This document shows positions 1 through 12,784 of a DNA stretch of 64,000 bases, one piece after another (the stretch's first letter is position 1; the number at the start of each line of letters is the position of its first letter). Origin of the DNA: Pleurodeles waltl. Its lineage: Eukaryota > Chordata > Amphibia > Caudata > Salamandridae. The stretch is taken from contig NC_090446.1 in assembly GCF_031143425.1 (NCBI RefSeq), positions 654,555,717 through 654,619,716 of the forward strand. The letters run 5' to 3'. The notes beneath the pieces are model-generated. The model was not told where the DNA came from and ran no database searches. It saw only the letters and a program-made list of their open reading frames with translations. Position numbers and translations under genes: made by a program.

Positions 1-19
1 GAGCATGTACAGGCAAATA

Positions 20-35
20 TCTATCTCTCTATCTG

Positions 36-115
<80 letters not shown>

Positions 116-134
116 CCTATCTATCTATCTATAT
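20..134. repeat. (CTAT)n microsatellite
   Basis: About 25 near-perfect CTAT units with a few CTCT, CTGT and CTAC variants. It abuts the left end of the palindromic element that follows. Confidence 0.95.
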
Positions 135-525
135 CACTGAAAAAAACAAAGGTTACAGGGACATTATAGTTAAGCTCTGAATTTACTCATTCAAAACCAC
201 CAAAATTCAGCAGTTATTGTTAGAGTTGTTTCAAGTAACTATAACTCGTGCCCTAAGATAACTATAACTCATGCCCTTGTCATGCACATTTTTCTTATCA
301 ATAACTTCATTGCAAATGTTGCAGTGATAATATCAAAGATGCCATAGAGGATGTCATCAATCATATAATATATGGATGGCGAAGGCCCAAGTTATAGTTA
401 CCTTAGAGCGCAAGTTATAGTTACTTGAAATAACTGTAACTAGAACTGCTGAATTTCTATGGTTTTGTATGAGTAAATTCAGACCTTAACTATAACATCC
501 CTGTAACTTTTTGTTTTTTTCAGTG
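135..525. mobile_element. palindromic MITE with long terminal inverted repeats
   Basis: The first and last roughly 120 bases are inverted copies of each other, starting CACTGAAAAAAAC on both strands, with shared blocks such as GTTACAGGGA, TATAGTTAAG and CAAGTAACTATAACT. There is no coding capacity. The CACTG terminus resembles CACTA/EnSpm ends, but I see no clean target duplication because the left flank is a microsatellite, so the superfamily is left open. Confidence 0.75.
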
Positions 526-667
526 AATTTCTATGTCTTTTTAATATAAAGTCATTTTAATTACTATATGTTAATTTCATCACCACTGCGCATGGCCCTG
601 CAGCCAGGCCCTTATAAACACCCAACCCTGTGCTGTGCACAGCATTTGGCCACAGGACTGTCTCTGT

Positions 668-845
668 CAGTAGATCTGTGTGTGGGTCTGTGAGTGTCTG
701 AGTGGGACTGAAATTGGGTGTGTGAGTCTATGAGTGGGTCTGAGTGGGTTCATGAGTGTCTGAGTGGGTGTGTGAGTGGGCTCATGAGTCTCTGAGAACA
801 TGTATGAGTGAATGAATTAGTGTATGAATGAGTCTGTGAATGTTT
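668..845 (+). repeat. degenerate GTGAGTGG / GTCTGAGTG minisatellite
   Basis: A run of loosely repeated GTGAGTGGGTCTGAGTG-type words drifts to GTATGAATGAGT at its right end. It is low complexity with no reading frame of interest. Confidence 0.7.
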
Positions 846-863
846 TTTTTTTGCATATCCCCA

Positions 864-909
864 GATATCCTCAAATATTAGAGGATATGCAAGGATATTT
901 GAGGATATC
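864..909. repeat. short perfect hairpin
   Basis: Arms GATATCCTCAAATA and TATTTGAGGATATC are exact inverted repeats of 14 bases around an 18-base loop. The loop carries a further partial copy of the arm. Confidence 0.7.
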
Positions 910-2170
910 GCTCATGATGAAGAAAAATAATTTTAAACAAATAATTTGACTCTAAAACACCCTATATCACACCCCTGGGGTCAAGGTACCACCACCCTGA
1001 CTGCTTATACCACTTATCATTTTTATTTTCAGCCCAGGGGACCCTCTCTGATATCATAAAAGGGTGGTCGCAAATTTCTAGTCAGCTTGTGGCCAGCCAG
1101 CAGCGCTTCCATTCGCACCTGCATTCGTGAAAATTTGGGAATATTCCTGCTTTATTTGCGGCCAGAGATATACAAAATTATTTTCCCTTTAATATCTCCA
1201 AAACTACTTGATGGATTTGCACCAAGTAAGCAAAAACACAATCTGTGCACCGAAAGCTAGCTTTCTGCCACATTTGGTGTAACTCCGTTCAGCGGTTCGG
1301 GCTGTAGTCATGTCTCAAGGTCTTATGGGAATTAACATAGGAAACACAACATTTTTTAAACCCCCTTTTTCTTGGCACCCCCTTGATGGATCACCCCAAA
1401 CTTTCCATGTGCACCAAGAATCCCTGGGCCACTATTTGTGGACAATTTTGTGAAGATTTGTCAAACGGTGCCAAAGAAATAGGCAAGTAAGAAAACGCTT
1501 TTTCTATAGAAACATGGTCCTAACTATATATAACTAGTGGCAACTGCCACTAGGTAAGATAGATTGGCACCGACTTGTGCATGATGATAAACTTGAGAGT
1601 TAGTTATGTGAGAAATCACAAACAGCAGGGATTTGTATTTTCTCCAGAAACATTTGGATAGGTGTCACGGAAGTGAACAAATCCCCAAGTTTGATTAAGA
1701 GAGTTTTCTTTTTTATAGGCCCATAAAATGATAGCACAATGTAGTCCACATCCCTTGTGATACACATTAACAATTTGTAATGTTGGCTCATGAACATTAG
1801 GCAGCCAATTAAACCCTGACCATTCATAGATAGGACCTGAGGTCTAAATAAAAACTGTATTTTACAAAATACAATTGTAATTTATGATGGCATTCCTTTG
1901 CACAAGTTGCATATGTAATGTTTCACAAAATGTGACATTTATGTAAGATTAGGTGTATTATTTGATGAAAATATATATTTTTGACTTTGGACTATTTTGA
2001 TATAATGGTCTACGGTTTTAGTGACTACTACTATATCTCTGTTTCTGTGAATGACTTGTTTGCATGAGTATCTGCAAAGGGGGCACCAATTTATCTGGAT
2101 GATGTAGTGACTGATCAGGGCTGAAGACTGAGATGGTCAAAGATTGTTCCTGAGGATTTCTTTGGATACC
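910..2170. other. no gene seen; probable interspersed-repeat debris
   Basis: The stretch at about 1,150-1,520 (leaf-like block 'gatggatcaccccaaac') has the look of an old interspersed repeat, but I cannot assign it to a family. No open frame of note occurs on either strand. Confidence 0.4.
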
Positions 2171-4950
2171 TTGTGGCAGGTAGACATAGAGAATTCAATA
2201 TATATCAGGAATATTCATGTGACAGGAGTGTGTTTTTTAATGCCTGTTCAAAGATTGGGGCTGAGGTGAAATCTAGGCTATCACTACCCCCCAAACCGGC
2301 AGTAATTAACAACCTGTGCTGGTTTAATAACGATTGTTCAAAGGTGTACAAATCACTAATGTCCGATCCTAAAGCTCAGCCTAAAGATTATTGTCTAATA
2401 GTTAATAGTCATACTGCTTAGAACAAGGCTTGGATTTGAGAATTTAAGAGGTAGCTTGGGATGATCTTATGGAGGCCTCACTTACGGGCTGATACTTGCA
2501 AATTCTGGGAGCTAGTGAATCACCTTTTATTTAATGATATTGGGGCTAAAGCCAGAACTTCACACAGCCCCATCAAGAAGTGGATAGAGCACTTTGGGGG
2601 CTCTTGTAGTAACTTGGATAGTGGAGTTCCACAATAACCTCTCATCAATGTAACTTAAAATTTACTGTGGACGAGGTGTTATTAGCTATTGGATCTATGA
2701 CAGGCCAGAGGGCCCATGGCCCCGATGGGATTCCTGCTTACCTGTTTAAGTTGTCAGCTGAGCTTTACGCCCCAATTTTAATTTGCATGTTTAATCTAGC
2801 AATCCATCCTGGTCTCCCACCCTTGTGGTTCCGGTTTAATATTATCCCTGTATTAAAAAAATTTCCAGAGACTTACCGAGCTGTTACAGGCCTATTTCTC
2901 TAATAGATTCGGTAGGCAAGGTGATGGGAAGGGTTATTTTGGAGAGGGCTATGTCATGGGCAGAGGGTGGTTCCATTCTTTCAGATCTCCAGTATGGGTT
3001 TCACACGTTTCGGCAACTGCAATCAATGCCTGAACCTTTTTCTGCTAATTAATAAATACTCCATAGTTAAACAAGGGTCGTTGTTGATCACATTTATGGA
3101 CCTGTCCTCTGCTTTGACAGAGTAAACAGATCCAAGTCGTGGCCCATTTTGTTATACCTGGCTATGGACAAAGACATCATCCACTTTTCCAGTATGTTGT
3201 ATAGGGACATGAGGGAAGTGGTCCGACACAACTTGGATGGGTCCTACACCAGCTCATTCTGACTGAAGAGTGGGGTAAGACAGGATTGCATACTGACCCC
3301 CTTTCTGTTCACCTTGTACATGAACAAAGTAGCAGCCAGGTTATTAGATAAACAGGTGGATTGTTCTCGAGTAGGCACCCATTGGATCCTCACACTGTTA
3401 TGTGCAGATGATACAGTTTTACTGTCAAGAACTACTTTGGGTCCCTAGACATTGCTGGATGTTTTTGTCAGGTACATCAATAGTCTGGACTTTTCAACTA
3501 ACCATGGTAAATCACAGGTAATGGTACTGGTCCCTACAAGGACTAAGTCAAGATCCTTTCATGTTGAGGGCCATGAGCTGTCAAGGGTGCAGACCTACAG
3601 TATAGTTACATAGGTGTGGTTTTTGATGATCGATCACCTGGGCTCCACTGAAAAGATCAATAAGACTAGCTCTGTCTTGTTCTATTGAGGCAATTGTCTC
3701 CTTTTCTTTTACAATAGGTAGCAAACCACTAGGTGTAATGGCTAAGATCTACCAGGTGAAACTGGTCCCGGTGGCCACTTCCAGTATTGATTCTGGGGGC
3801 CTCTGAATGAAGGAGAGCAGGTCTTGCAGATGTCTTTTGGCAGTCCGAGTCTCAACGCCTGCTTTTATGGTTCATGAGGAAATGGGGTCGCCTTATCTGT
3901 CAGACATTATTGTTCTGTGACCCCCAATTAGGTGGCTCACGATTTGGGTGAGACCAGAGGAACACCTCAGCAGGGAGATCCTCTTGTGACAATTCTTCTG
4001 TCCTTTTGCACTTTGTATTGTTCTGTTTTTTTTTATGATGTTCTTCATAGGTCAATTTTATTACCTCTGCTGAAATCTCTGCACTTTGTCTGGGTCAAGC
4101 AAGCTCTTATGTATCTTCATTTACTTCTGGATGTCCATGTAACCAATGTTGTCGCTTGCTTCCTGACCTCAACTCTGAGGCTGCAGAAGGTGTCTGACTT
4201 AGGATTAGGTCTTGCTTGACCTCTTATTCATTATGCACCATATCATCTGCATGAGATTTTTATGAGTGCCTAGTGTCCTGCTGGGCCATCTGATTTTGAT
4301 CACAGTGTTTTTTACGTGTCTTGTTGTTTTTAATTATTATCACAGGAGGTTTTAACAAGTGTATACAGGTGTGGAACTGAGTAGCCTGGATGACATACAC
4401 ATTTGCCTATTATTCACAGTTTCATTATCCATCCTGTAGGCCCTGCTGGTCTTGAATGTAATGCACCTTATTGTGATTTGCTGTTTTTTATTGTTACCTT
4501 AAGAGGATGATCAAGTACATATTGTCCTGAGCTCGAATTGTTTGGATGATATCTGCTTGCCTATTTTGCATATAATGTTTTTTGTTTCAACTATGTACGG
4601 CTTAGGTTTGAATTGTTTGCAAATGAGAATGCAACATACTCAAGCTTGCTCTGTTGTTTTACACCAATGTAATGCTGGGTCCTATTAAGTGAGCTCTGTT
4701 TTTGAACCTGATTTTCTTGTGTGGATAATATGTTTGCTTGATTTCCACAACATGTTCATTCTGTATTTAATCATGTTCAGTCTATGAATGTAGTGGTGTC
4801 CCAACCTGAGACTTCACTAGCCCGTTCTCTATTTTCTTTTCTAATGTTATGTGCCTGAATAAACTTTGTTTTATTGATTTTGTTATGCAGTGATGTTACT
4901 AGGTACTTTTATGGTCTAATTTGCCATAAAATAAAGATAATAATAATAAT
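2170..4950 (+). pseudogene. decayed non-LTR retrotransposon (LINE) with reverse transcriptase relic
   Basis: The + strand in three shifting frames carries the usual order of a LINE reverse transcriptase. A segment with GPDGIP is at 2,667-2,830, a YRPIS-like region follows near 2,875-2,930, FMDLSSAFD at about 3,093-3,120, a GVRQ-type segment near 3,270 and an ADDTVLLS catalytic motif at about 3,405-3,430. Upstream, 2,173-2,421 reads as linker sequence typical between endonuclease and RT. The 3' end is plausibly the (ATA)n-rich tail near 4,930-4,955. Frame breaks and stops are frequent, so it is an old dead copy. It is not the L2 lineage seen at 50-53 kb; clade not assigned. Confidence 0.75.
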
Positions 4951-4955
4951 ACAAA

Positions 4956-7702
4956 TATGATGATGATTATGATGACTCCACTTAACACTAGCTCACCCTG
5001 AAGGGAGTGCATTTATGCCCCAACAAGCATCCATAAACATTTTTAATAATATTTTTTTTTAAATGCAGTATCTGCTACAAAAGCAGGACCAAGAGGTATA
5101 TTGGCCAAAATACGATCCGCCGAGCTGCACAATGTAACACAAGGGATCATACTATCCCGAACTTGTTACCAAGAAGCACAAAAATGAAAAGGTCAGAAGT
5201 CAAGCATACTCTTCTGTGTGCCAAGAACAGTAAAGCGATGTGCCTTACTAGTTGGACAATCCTTCACAGCAATCAGTTAATGGTGGATCACTTTGAATGA
5301 CGAGAGAGGAATGTTCTAATCTTCTTAGTATGACTCCCCATATTTTAGGGCAGAGTATTGACTAATGAACTCATAATTTCTTATCCTCTAAATTTTCTAG
5401 ACATTTGGTTCTGATGATGACTCCCCAAAATTGTTTATTTGAGATCGAAACATGAGAGACCTTTGTTTTCAGTGACTTACTTTCGAGAAAAATAATACTG
5501 AAAACTCATTGTTGTCTAAAACGAAAGTGATACTGTGTAAGTTGAAATACTACAGGTTTTCATATTGAACATGTGCTCACTTGATAGAACTTAATATACA
5601 CCTTTAACTGTTTTAAGAACTATGGACTCTTTTTTCCGAATTGAGAGTACTTGTGATGATTTTGCCATTTCTATACATTAGTAATACCAATCTAGTATGA
5701 ACAGGTCTGCGTAAATTTATTTTTCTCTAATATATATTTTAATATAATTTCTTTAGCATCTATCAATCATGTTATACAGTTACAGGTTTGAAAAATTGTG
5801 ATGATATGTTCAAGCCATATAATGACACCCTATAACAAAATTGCATTCCTTGATATAGCCAGTGATTCCTTTCCTTGATAAAGATATCTCTTACGCAAAT
5901 ATCTCAAATCCATGCATTTTATCCATGCATACTACTGTTATGTGGAACACTCTGATGTGTAACAGATAGGGTTATGCTATGGAAATAGAAATGCATATAC
6001 ATATATACACTAATAAGACAGAGCTGTGGGATTCAAAAACAGTACAAGGATGAGGACCTATTAATGAAGAGGTGCTGCAGAAACTGGATTGCTTACAAGG
6101 AGAGTGGGCATCCACAAAGTTAAACAATCTAGAACTCAAAATGTAATATTAATTTTCAATGAAGAATCCTGAGGTTACCTTTTAAGTTGAGTCTCAAGCA
6201 ACACATGAAAATTATTTTAGCAGCACCAAAACAAAATAATTGTTCCTAAGCATTCAATTTTTCCTGAGACAAATGTACATTGTAGTGGGAGTCAGATTTC
6301 TTAGTTCTTTAGGACCTCAGACAAAATTCCATTTTCAACTTCCTCTACTAGTTTTCTCCATGTGGCACACTCTCTTCATTCTTCAAACCATCTTCCTTCT
6401 TCCCAGTCATGGAAATACTTGGGGCAAAGACGTGCCTTTCCTCTATCAGTTTTGGGCTCACTTGTGTCATTGTAGTGTGCAATAGACTAGATTTTCTAGC
6501 CTTCAGACTAGTCTTCAGAGTCCAAGATGCATAGTAGGGCAAACACAATCTTCATTCAGGCAGGAAGGAATTGTCCCTAACAGCAGTCTCTATCGGTTCC
6601 TTTTGTCATCTTGTCATCTTAACTTCTTGACTTCCTGTCTTTTTGTGTTGTGACCTTGTCTTCATTTGTTCTCTTCTTGTCATTGTGCTTTTAAACCACA
6701 TTCTGTTTTCTAGGTGGTGGGGGGCCTAGATTATAAGGTTGAGACAACTATGTTTGTTTTGTATCCTATAACCTATTCAAGCAAAGGTCCCACATTGCTC
6801 CATTCTAGCTTGTGAAGTACTTTTCCTGACTTGTGACAAAAACTATCACCTGAAAACTGTTTTTAAGTTTTCTACAATGACAGAAAGCAAATTTAACTAT
6901 TTTAGCTCTTCAAACTCACCACTTTGCTTGCCTAATAAAATGAGATATCACCTTATTTTCTCCAGTGAAAAACCTACTCAAAATGGCCTCTGCCTATTTT
7001 AGCAGGCTGATCAAAAGCAACCAGAGAATCTATGTGAAGACCAGCTTTAAAAGTCCATCACACTATGCCATATCTTCGACATATGAAGGAAAACCTGAAA
7101 AGGCTATGTCTGCCTTTGTGTGAGCCATTGGTCTTTACTTATCTCCTTCCTCTGACAACAACCCGGAAAGTACAAGGTGGTACCTCTTGCAGTGGGATCT
7201 TTCATAATTATATTTGCTTATCCTATTGATGGAGAGCTCTGTGCCAGGCTGCTACATGAGAATAGCCAATATACTTTAAGCAGAAGACCTCATGAATGTA
7301 CTTCACACCTTTTTGGGCAAAACTTACAGTTGTTATTGACAAGTTACCATATGTTAGTGAGTTATTTCTAAACACTATGCACTGGACTTTTCAGGCTTCA
7401 AGACATGATTTAGTGTTAGCTTATCCAATGTCATAGTCAGTGGAGCAACGCTCCACCGCCTTAGTGGAGGAGCTGTCGCTGGTCACAGATGGGCATAAGG
7501 ATGTCAAATGTTTTAATCTGATATCTAAATGTTGCAGTTTAGACCACCGCCTTACCTACGTGTTTTTAAAGTTTCCCATTTGATTGATGCATGGCCACAT
7601 TTCAGCCCACATATTTAGCCCACATTGGACATATGCCTTTTATGTCAGTTGCATAGCCTTTGCTAACTTTTACTGTGGATTTACCTAAAAGGTTAACTGT
7701 AC
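4956..7702. other. no gene recognised
   Basis: AT-rich sequence with only short chance frames (longest about 84 codons). No family-specific motif was found. Short (GAT)n and TA-rich patches occur. Confidence 0.4.
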
Positions 7703-9431
7703 TGTTATACTTTTCATCCTTGGCGTGGTCTCCCTTAACTTTTTGCCTCTGTCTGGTTGTAGATGTGTGATGGACTCTGATTTTGCTGTTTTTGTTACTC
7801 TGGGCACTTTACCACTGCTAACCAGTGCTCCTTTGCAAAATGTGCATATAATTGGTTTATCCATGATTGGCATATTTGATTTATTAGTAAGTCCCCAGTA
7901 TAGTGCACTAGAGGTGCCCAGGGCCTGTAAATCAAATGCTACTAGTGGGCCTGCAGCACTGGTTGTGCCACCTACATAAGTAGCTCTGTAACCATGCCAC
8001 TGTAATGTCTGTGTGTGCAGTTTTTAACTGTAAATTGGACTTGGCATGTGTACCCACTTGCCAGGCCTACACCTTCCCTTTTCTTACATGTGAGGCACCC
8101 CTAATGTAGGCCCTAGGTAGCCCCAAGGGCAAGGTGCAGTGTATGGTTAAGGTAGGACATATAGGGGGTCATTGCAGTTTCCAATCCCCTGGTAAGTGTC
8201 TGTCCTGGGCTAGGCAGGATTTCACAAACAAGAGAGACTTGGAAATGGGTATAAGAAGGGCACCCAAAACCCCAGACTTTAGAACACTTCTGGAAACCAA
8301 GAAGAACCTCTGCCGGGGGAAGAGCTGAAGAGCTGAGGATGAAGAGCTGCCCTGCCTGTGACTGTGCTTTGTGGAGCTATCCTGCAGTTGCTGCTTCTGC
8401 CAGAGTAAGAGGGCAAAGACTGGACTTTGTGTGCCTTCCATCTTGTGAAGATCTCCAAGGGCTTGATTTAGAGCTTGCCTCCTGTTGTTTGAAGTCTCAG
8501 GGACAGCAAAGACTTCTCTCTGCCAGCACCTGGAGTCTCTGGAGAGACTTCTACTCTGCCAAGTGGTTCCCATACAGTTCCTGGGACCCTGAAAGGAGAA
8601 GCTGGCAGCCTAACAGGAAGAAATCCACGCAAAAACACTGTGCGGGGAAAAGATCAATGAGACTCCGATCTGTTGCGGAAAAATCGAAGGGCCGCTGGCT
8701 TCACAGCTGAAAAAAGACACTCGCCTACAATGCCACCGGAAGATCGACGCACAGAGCTGGGAAAATGGCATTGCAGCATCACTGATGGAGACTGGTGAGA
8801 TCGCAACCCGCGCTGCGTGGTTTTCGGATCATTGTGCGGCTGGATTTCTGATGCAAACACCATTGGGTGTGTAAAAACAACGCAAGGCCCGCTTGGGCCC
8901 GAGAGTGCTGCCCGGATCGATGCATCGCTCTCCTGCGGAGAGAAGAAATGACGTGCCCGACCCGGCGAAAGGGAAAATGAAGCAAGGTCTCGCTCGTGAT
9001 TGAAATCGACGCATTGCAAGCCGTTTTTGACGCACACTCGCCCTTGCGGGTTATTTTTGACACACCCAAGGTACATTTCCTTGCTAACAGTGTTAGTGTG
9101 TGTTTAAAACTACATGTAGACTCTTTTTACTTTTTAATTGATAACTTGACTTGTGTATTGTGGATTTTTGTCGTTTTTGTCTTGTTTTGTTTAGATAAAT
9201 ATTTACTATTTTTCTAAACCTGTGTTGTGTCATTTTGTAGTGTTTTCATTAAGTTACTGTGTGTGTTAGTACAAACACTTTACACCTAGCACTCTGAAGT
9301 TAAGCCTACTGCTCGTGCCAAACTACCAAGGGGATTAGCTAAGGGTGATTCTCTTTTACCCTGACTAGAGTGAGGGTCCTTGCTTGGACAGGGGGTAACC
9401 TGACTGCCAACCAAAGATCCCATATCTAACA
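7703..9431. mobile_element. solo LTR of an LTR retrotransposon
   Basis: The segment starts TGTTA and ends TAACA, the inverted TG...CA boundaries of an LTR, and is flanked on both sides by an exact 5-bp duplication, TGTAC (7,698-7,702 and 9,432-9,436). It is 1,729 bp and non-coding. No internal retrotransposon region adjoins it, so it fits a solo LTR left by recombination between the two LTRs of a full element. The short overlapping frames at 8.1-9.1 kb are chance frames in its GC-rich middle. The parental family (Gypsy or ERV) is not decided by the sequence here, and orientation is uncertain. Confidence 0.85.
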
Positions 9432-9436
9432 TGTAC

Positions 9437-10769
9437 CAATTGCTGTTTGCCAACTAATTGCCATATTTAGTGGACAATCACAAGCTCAGGTAGGTGTTTA
9501 GCAGTATCTCACACCACAGAGGTCTACAAATGCCTGCACTCTATGTTCTCAAATGTGAAAATAATCTGGATAAGCCACACAAAAGTCAACCTACACCCTC
9601 TAACCCCGCGTAGTCAATGGAGGAGTCTGGCTATGACAACTGTCATGAGCCATCCTTAGTAATTGTGTTTGTTTGTGGAGGAAAAGATTTGCACTTCTTT
9701 GACATTCCAAAGCAGGAGGTTGAAAAGGCAGTCAATCACAGGCCTCAGCAGGTTGGTTTGAATATGGGTATGTTCTGAGAATGTTGCTGAAGTCCTGCAA
9801 TCAAAGGTTTGGCAGCTGAAAATTTTTCCACCAGATCTACATCTGAACACGAGACATGAAGAACCCTTGTCTGTATGTGCTCTTGTCAGAAAGGGAAAGG
9901 CCCTCTCTCAAGCTGATGTGCGCTGTCTGTCGTGGTTCATTCCCTCATATCCAGCGCTTTACAGAAAATGTATTTGGTCACATCTGTCCAAGCTGCAGCT
10001 ATTAGCTACCATGAAAGACAAATAGTGTCATAGTCATTTCCTGCATAGCTTGATAAGCGCTGCCTGGATCATAGACAGATGAGTTCATATTTTTCAGTGA
10101 AGAATGAAGGTCAATCAATTTACTGCAGATATAAAACAGATTTTACTGTGCTGTAGCGTTTAATTTTTAAACAAGAATAAACGTTTTAATTCACCCTTGT
10201 TTTTCCTTCAAGTTGATTTCCCGTAAATAGTCGAGGAGGAGTGACATGCTAGATCATGTGGAACATTCTAGCACTAGTTCCCAGTACCAGGTTTATACAA
10301 TATCGGTGGGTGGAACATTAACCCTTGCGATCCTTGTCCATTAGCAGAACATCAAGGGGCTGTGGTCTGCTCAGCCACCGGAGAATCAGTTCCCTGCATT
10401 CCTGCGTTCAGTCTGATGCATTATGAAAGCATTCACCTGAGCTTGAAAATGGTCCCATACCAAATGCTTCACTAACTCTTGGCTTTGGAGTGTGCACTTG
10501 AATTGAATGTTGCCTGCTGGAACTGCTTACAGTGGCGCTCTCTCCTCTTTGCAGGGTGGAGGATGTATTTGGACCCGGATTGATAAGTTTGATATCATGC
10601 CATTCCCAACCTTTAGTTGTTGCACCTTGAATAATTGTTATTTGTTTGTACTTCCCTTGCATGTATTTATGTACACTGCACTGTAATCTGGTGCCCACGT
10701 GTACCGTTTAGGCCAGGTGGAGTGTTTATCACATATGTTTACATTTCCCTGCCCAAATTTAGGCATTCA
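9437..10769. other. no gene recognised
   Basis: Unassigned AT-balanced DNA, including the right flank of the solo LTR. No convincing frame or repeat boundary was found. Confidence 0.4.
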
Positions 10770-10937
10770 GGCCCATATTTATACTTTTTTTGCACCGCAT
10801 TTGCGTAATTTTTTGACGCATTTGCATACTTTTTTGACGCAAAAGCGTACAAAATATAATTGTATTTTGTAAGTTTGCACCGCTTTTGTGTAAAAAAAAT
10901 TATGCAAATGCAGCGCAAAAAAGTATAAACGTGGGCC
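10770..10937. mobile_element. 168-bp palindromic Harbinger-type MITE
   Basis: It begins GGCCCATATTTATAC and ends GTATAAACGTGGGCC. The two halves are inverted repeats almost to the centre, with TTGCGTAATTTTTTGACGC-like arms. A 3-bp duplication, TCA, flanks both ends (10,767-10,769 and 10,938-10,940). Its termini match those of the 0.9-kb and 14.2-kb Harbinger elements in this window, so it is a minimal non-autonomous family member. The transcript would fold into a long hairpin. Confidence 0.85.
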
Positions 10938-11464
10938 TCAGTCTTTCAGACCAAATGCTTTCTACTCATCTATAGGGATGAATTCCGAGGGGATCATTTG
11001 TATTTTCGAACCTTTCCTGGGGGCACCTCTCACAAGGAAGGAGCAGATAGACTGAGTTAGCCAAACCATTTTCCCGTACCTGTTCCTGTATATGGAGGCA
11101 GGTGAAGTTTCCTTCGTCGTTCCTGAATACTTCAAAGTATTGCAACTACCAGCAACAACATCTCTCCAAAGTGGATGTGTTTCATAGATCAAACATATGT
11201 GTGTTTTCGGTCTATGAATGATTGAGCGCTGCAGGAACATTGCTTCGCCCTTTAACAACTCAGTGACTCGTTCGGAGTAGGCTCCATAAAATGTCCCTTT
11301 TGTATTTAGCAAGAATACAGCTATCAAATTTCCAAATTTACACCAGTTCCTGGATGGTCAAAAGACTACTGAAGTGCTGCAATGCGACTGTGACCTATGG
11401 AAGTGCCATATATGTTCAAAAATAAGTTCTCAGTCTCTTGAAATAGCGTCATGAGCGAATCATA
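10938..11464. other. no gene recognised
   Basis: Unique-looking spacer between two Harbinger-type elements. An open stretch of about 120 codons on the - strand (10,962-11,327) shows no recognisable domain and is left out as a gene. Confidence 0.35.
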
Positions 11465-12354
11465 GGCCCATACAGTTTTGCGTCAAAAAAATTAGCGCCG
11501 GCTAACGCCATTCTGAAGCGCCATGCGGGCGCCGTATTTATTGAATGACGTTAGCCGGCGTTAGCCGCCGTCGCCGTCTGGTGTGCGTTAAAAAAAACGA
11601 CGTACACCAGGCAGCGCCGGCGTAGGGGGATATGGGGCTTGGGCGTCAAGAAATGGGGCAAGTCAGGTTGAGGCAATTTTTTCGCCTCAACCCGATTTGC
11701 GCCATTTTTTTTCACTCCCAACCCCCATAGAAATGACTCCTGTCTTAGCAAAGACAGGAGTCATGCCCCCTTGCCCAATGGCCATGCCCAAGGGACTTAT
11801 GTCATCTGGGCATGGTCATTGGGCATAGTGGCATGTAGGGGGGCACAAATCAGGCCCCCCTATGCCACAAAAAAATTAAAAAAAAATACTTACCTGAACT
11901 TACCTTCATGTCCCTGGGATGGGTCCCTCCAGCCTTGGGTGTCCTCCTGGGGTGGGCAAGGGTGACAGGGGGTGTCCCTGGGGGCATGGGAGGGCACCTC
12001 TGGGCTCCTTCAGAGCCCACAGGTCACTTAACGCCTGCCTTTTGCAGGCGCTAAAAAACTGCGCAAAAGCGGCCGTACGTCATTTTTTTTGACCCGCCCA
12101 CTCCCGGGCGTGATTTTTGCCCGGGAGTATAAATCCGACGCACATGCCTCAGAGTAGATGTTTTAGACGGGAACGCCTACCTTGCATATAATTAACGCAA
12201 AGTGGGTGTCCACGCTAAAAAATGACGCTAACTCCATGGACTTTGGCGCTAGACCTGTCTAACGCCAAAGTATAAATATGAAGTTAGTTTTGCGTCGAAA
12301 TTGCGTCAAAAAAAACGACGCAATTCCGGCGCAAACGGAGTATAAATATGCCCC
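11465..12354 (-). mobile_element. non-autonomous Harbinger element, copy 1 (890 bp)
   Basis: The ends are GGCCCATA and TATGCCCC, with ATA duplicated at both borders (11,462-11,464 and 12,355-12,357). Internally it contains multiple inverted modules: GACTCCTGTCTTAGC / GCAAAGACAGGAGTC, CCAATGGCCATGCCCA / TGGGCATGGTCATTGG and GGCTAACGCC arms. It is an inverted relative of the copy at 19.4 kb and shares its terminal 'TATTTATACT' and 'TTTTGCGTCAAAA' blocks with the 14.2-kb element. It has no transposase and probably depends on an autonomous relative. Confidence 0.85.
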
Positions 12355-12704
12355 ATAGTCTTCATAATAGTCTTTATATGCATGAGCTTTAGTTTCTTTT
12401 ATCTTTCTGGATTGCTGTACTGCTTACATATGTCATCGGCACAAGTCGTCCGCATCATTGTGGCGTCATGTGTCATCTTCAGAAAGTACAGTTCTCCTTA
12501 CTATGAACCGGCTGTCAAAGATACTACAGTTAAACAGTAAATAACCCTTTCATCATGTTCGAACTATTCATAGTTCCTTAGACAGTGGCTATTTTCTGTG
12601 CAATATAATTAAAATAATATGATTAGCACCCGTGACCTTTCTGAAACGTCCTGAACAACGTGGACGTTTCCCACCAAGTGTAACCACGCTTGCCTGAACA
12701 ACGA

Positions 12705-12778
12705 CTGCCTTTTTATGTGCCTTAACTATGCATGTGACAAACTACGCATATGCGTGGTTAAGGCACATAAAAAGGCAG
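12705..12778. repeat. perfect 22-bp-arm hairpin
   Basis: The arms are CTGCCTTTTTATGTGCCTTA(AC) and its exact inverse complement, around about 30 bases holding GCATATGC. It lies at the left border of the G-rich tract and may be a terminal or subterminal structure of a DNA element spanning about 12,640-13,700. Confidence 0.75.
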
Positions 12779-12784
12779 AGTGGA

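Noticed and set aside
8134..9076. Cluster of overlapping frames on both strands
   Set aside because: Inside the solo LTR; GC-rich non-coding sequence with no conserved motif.
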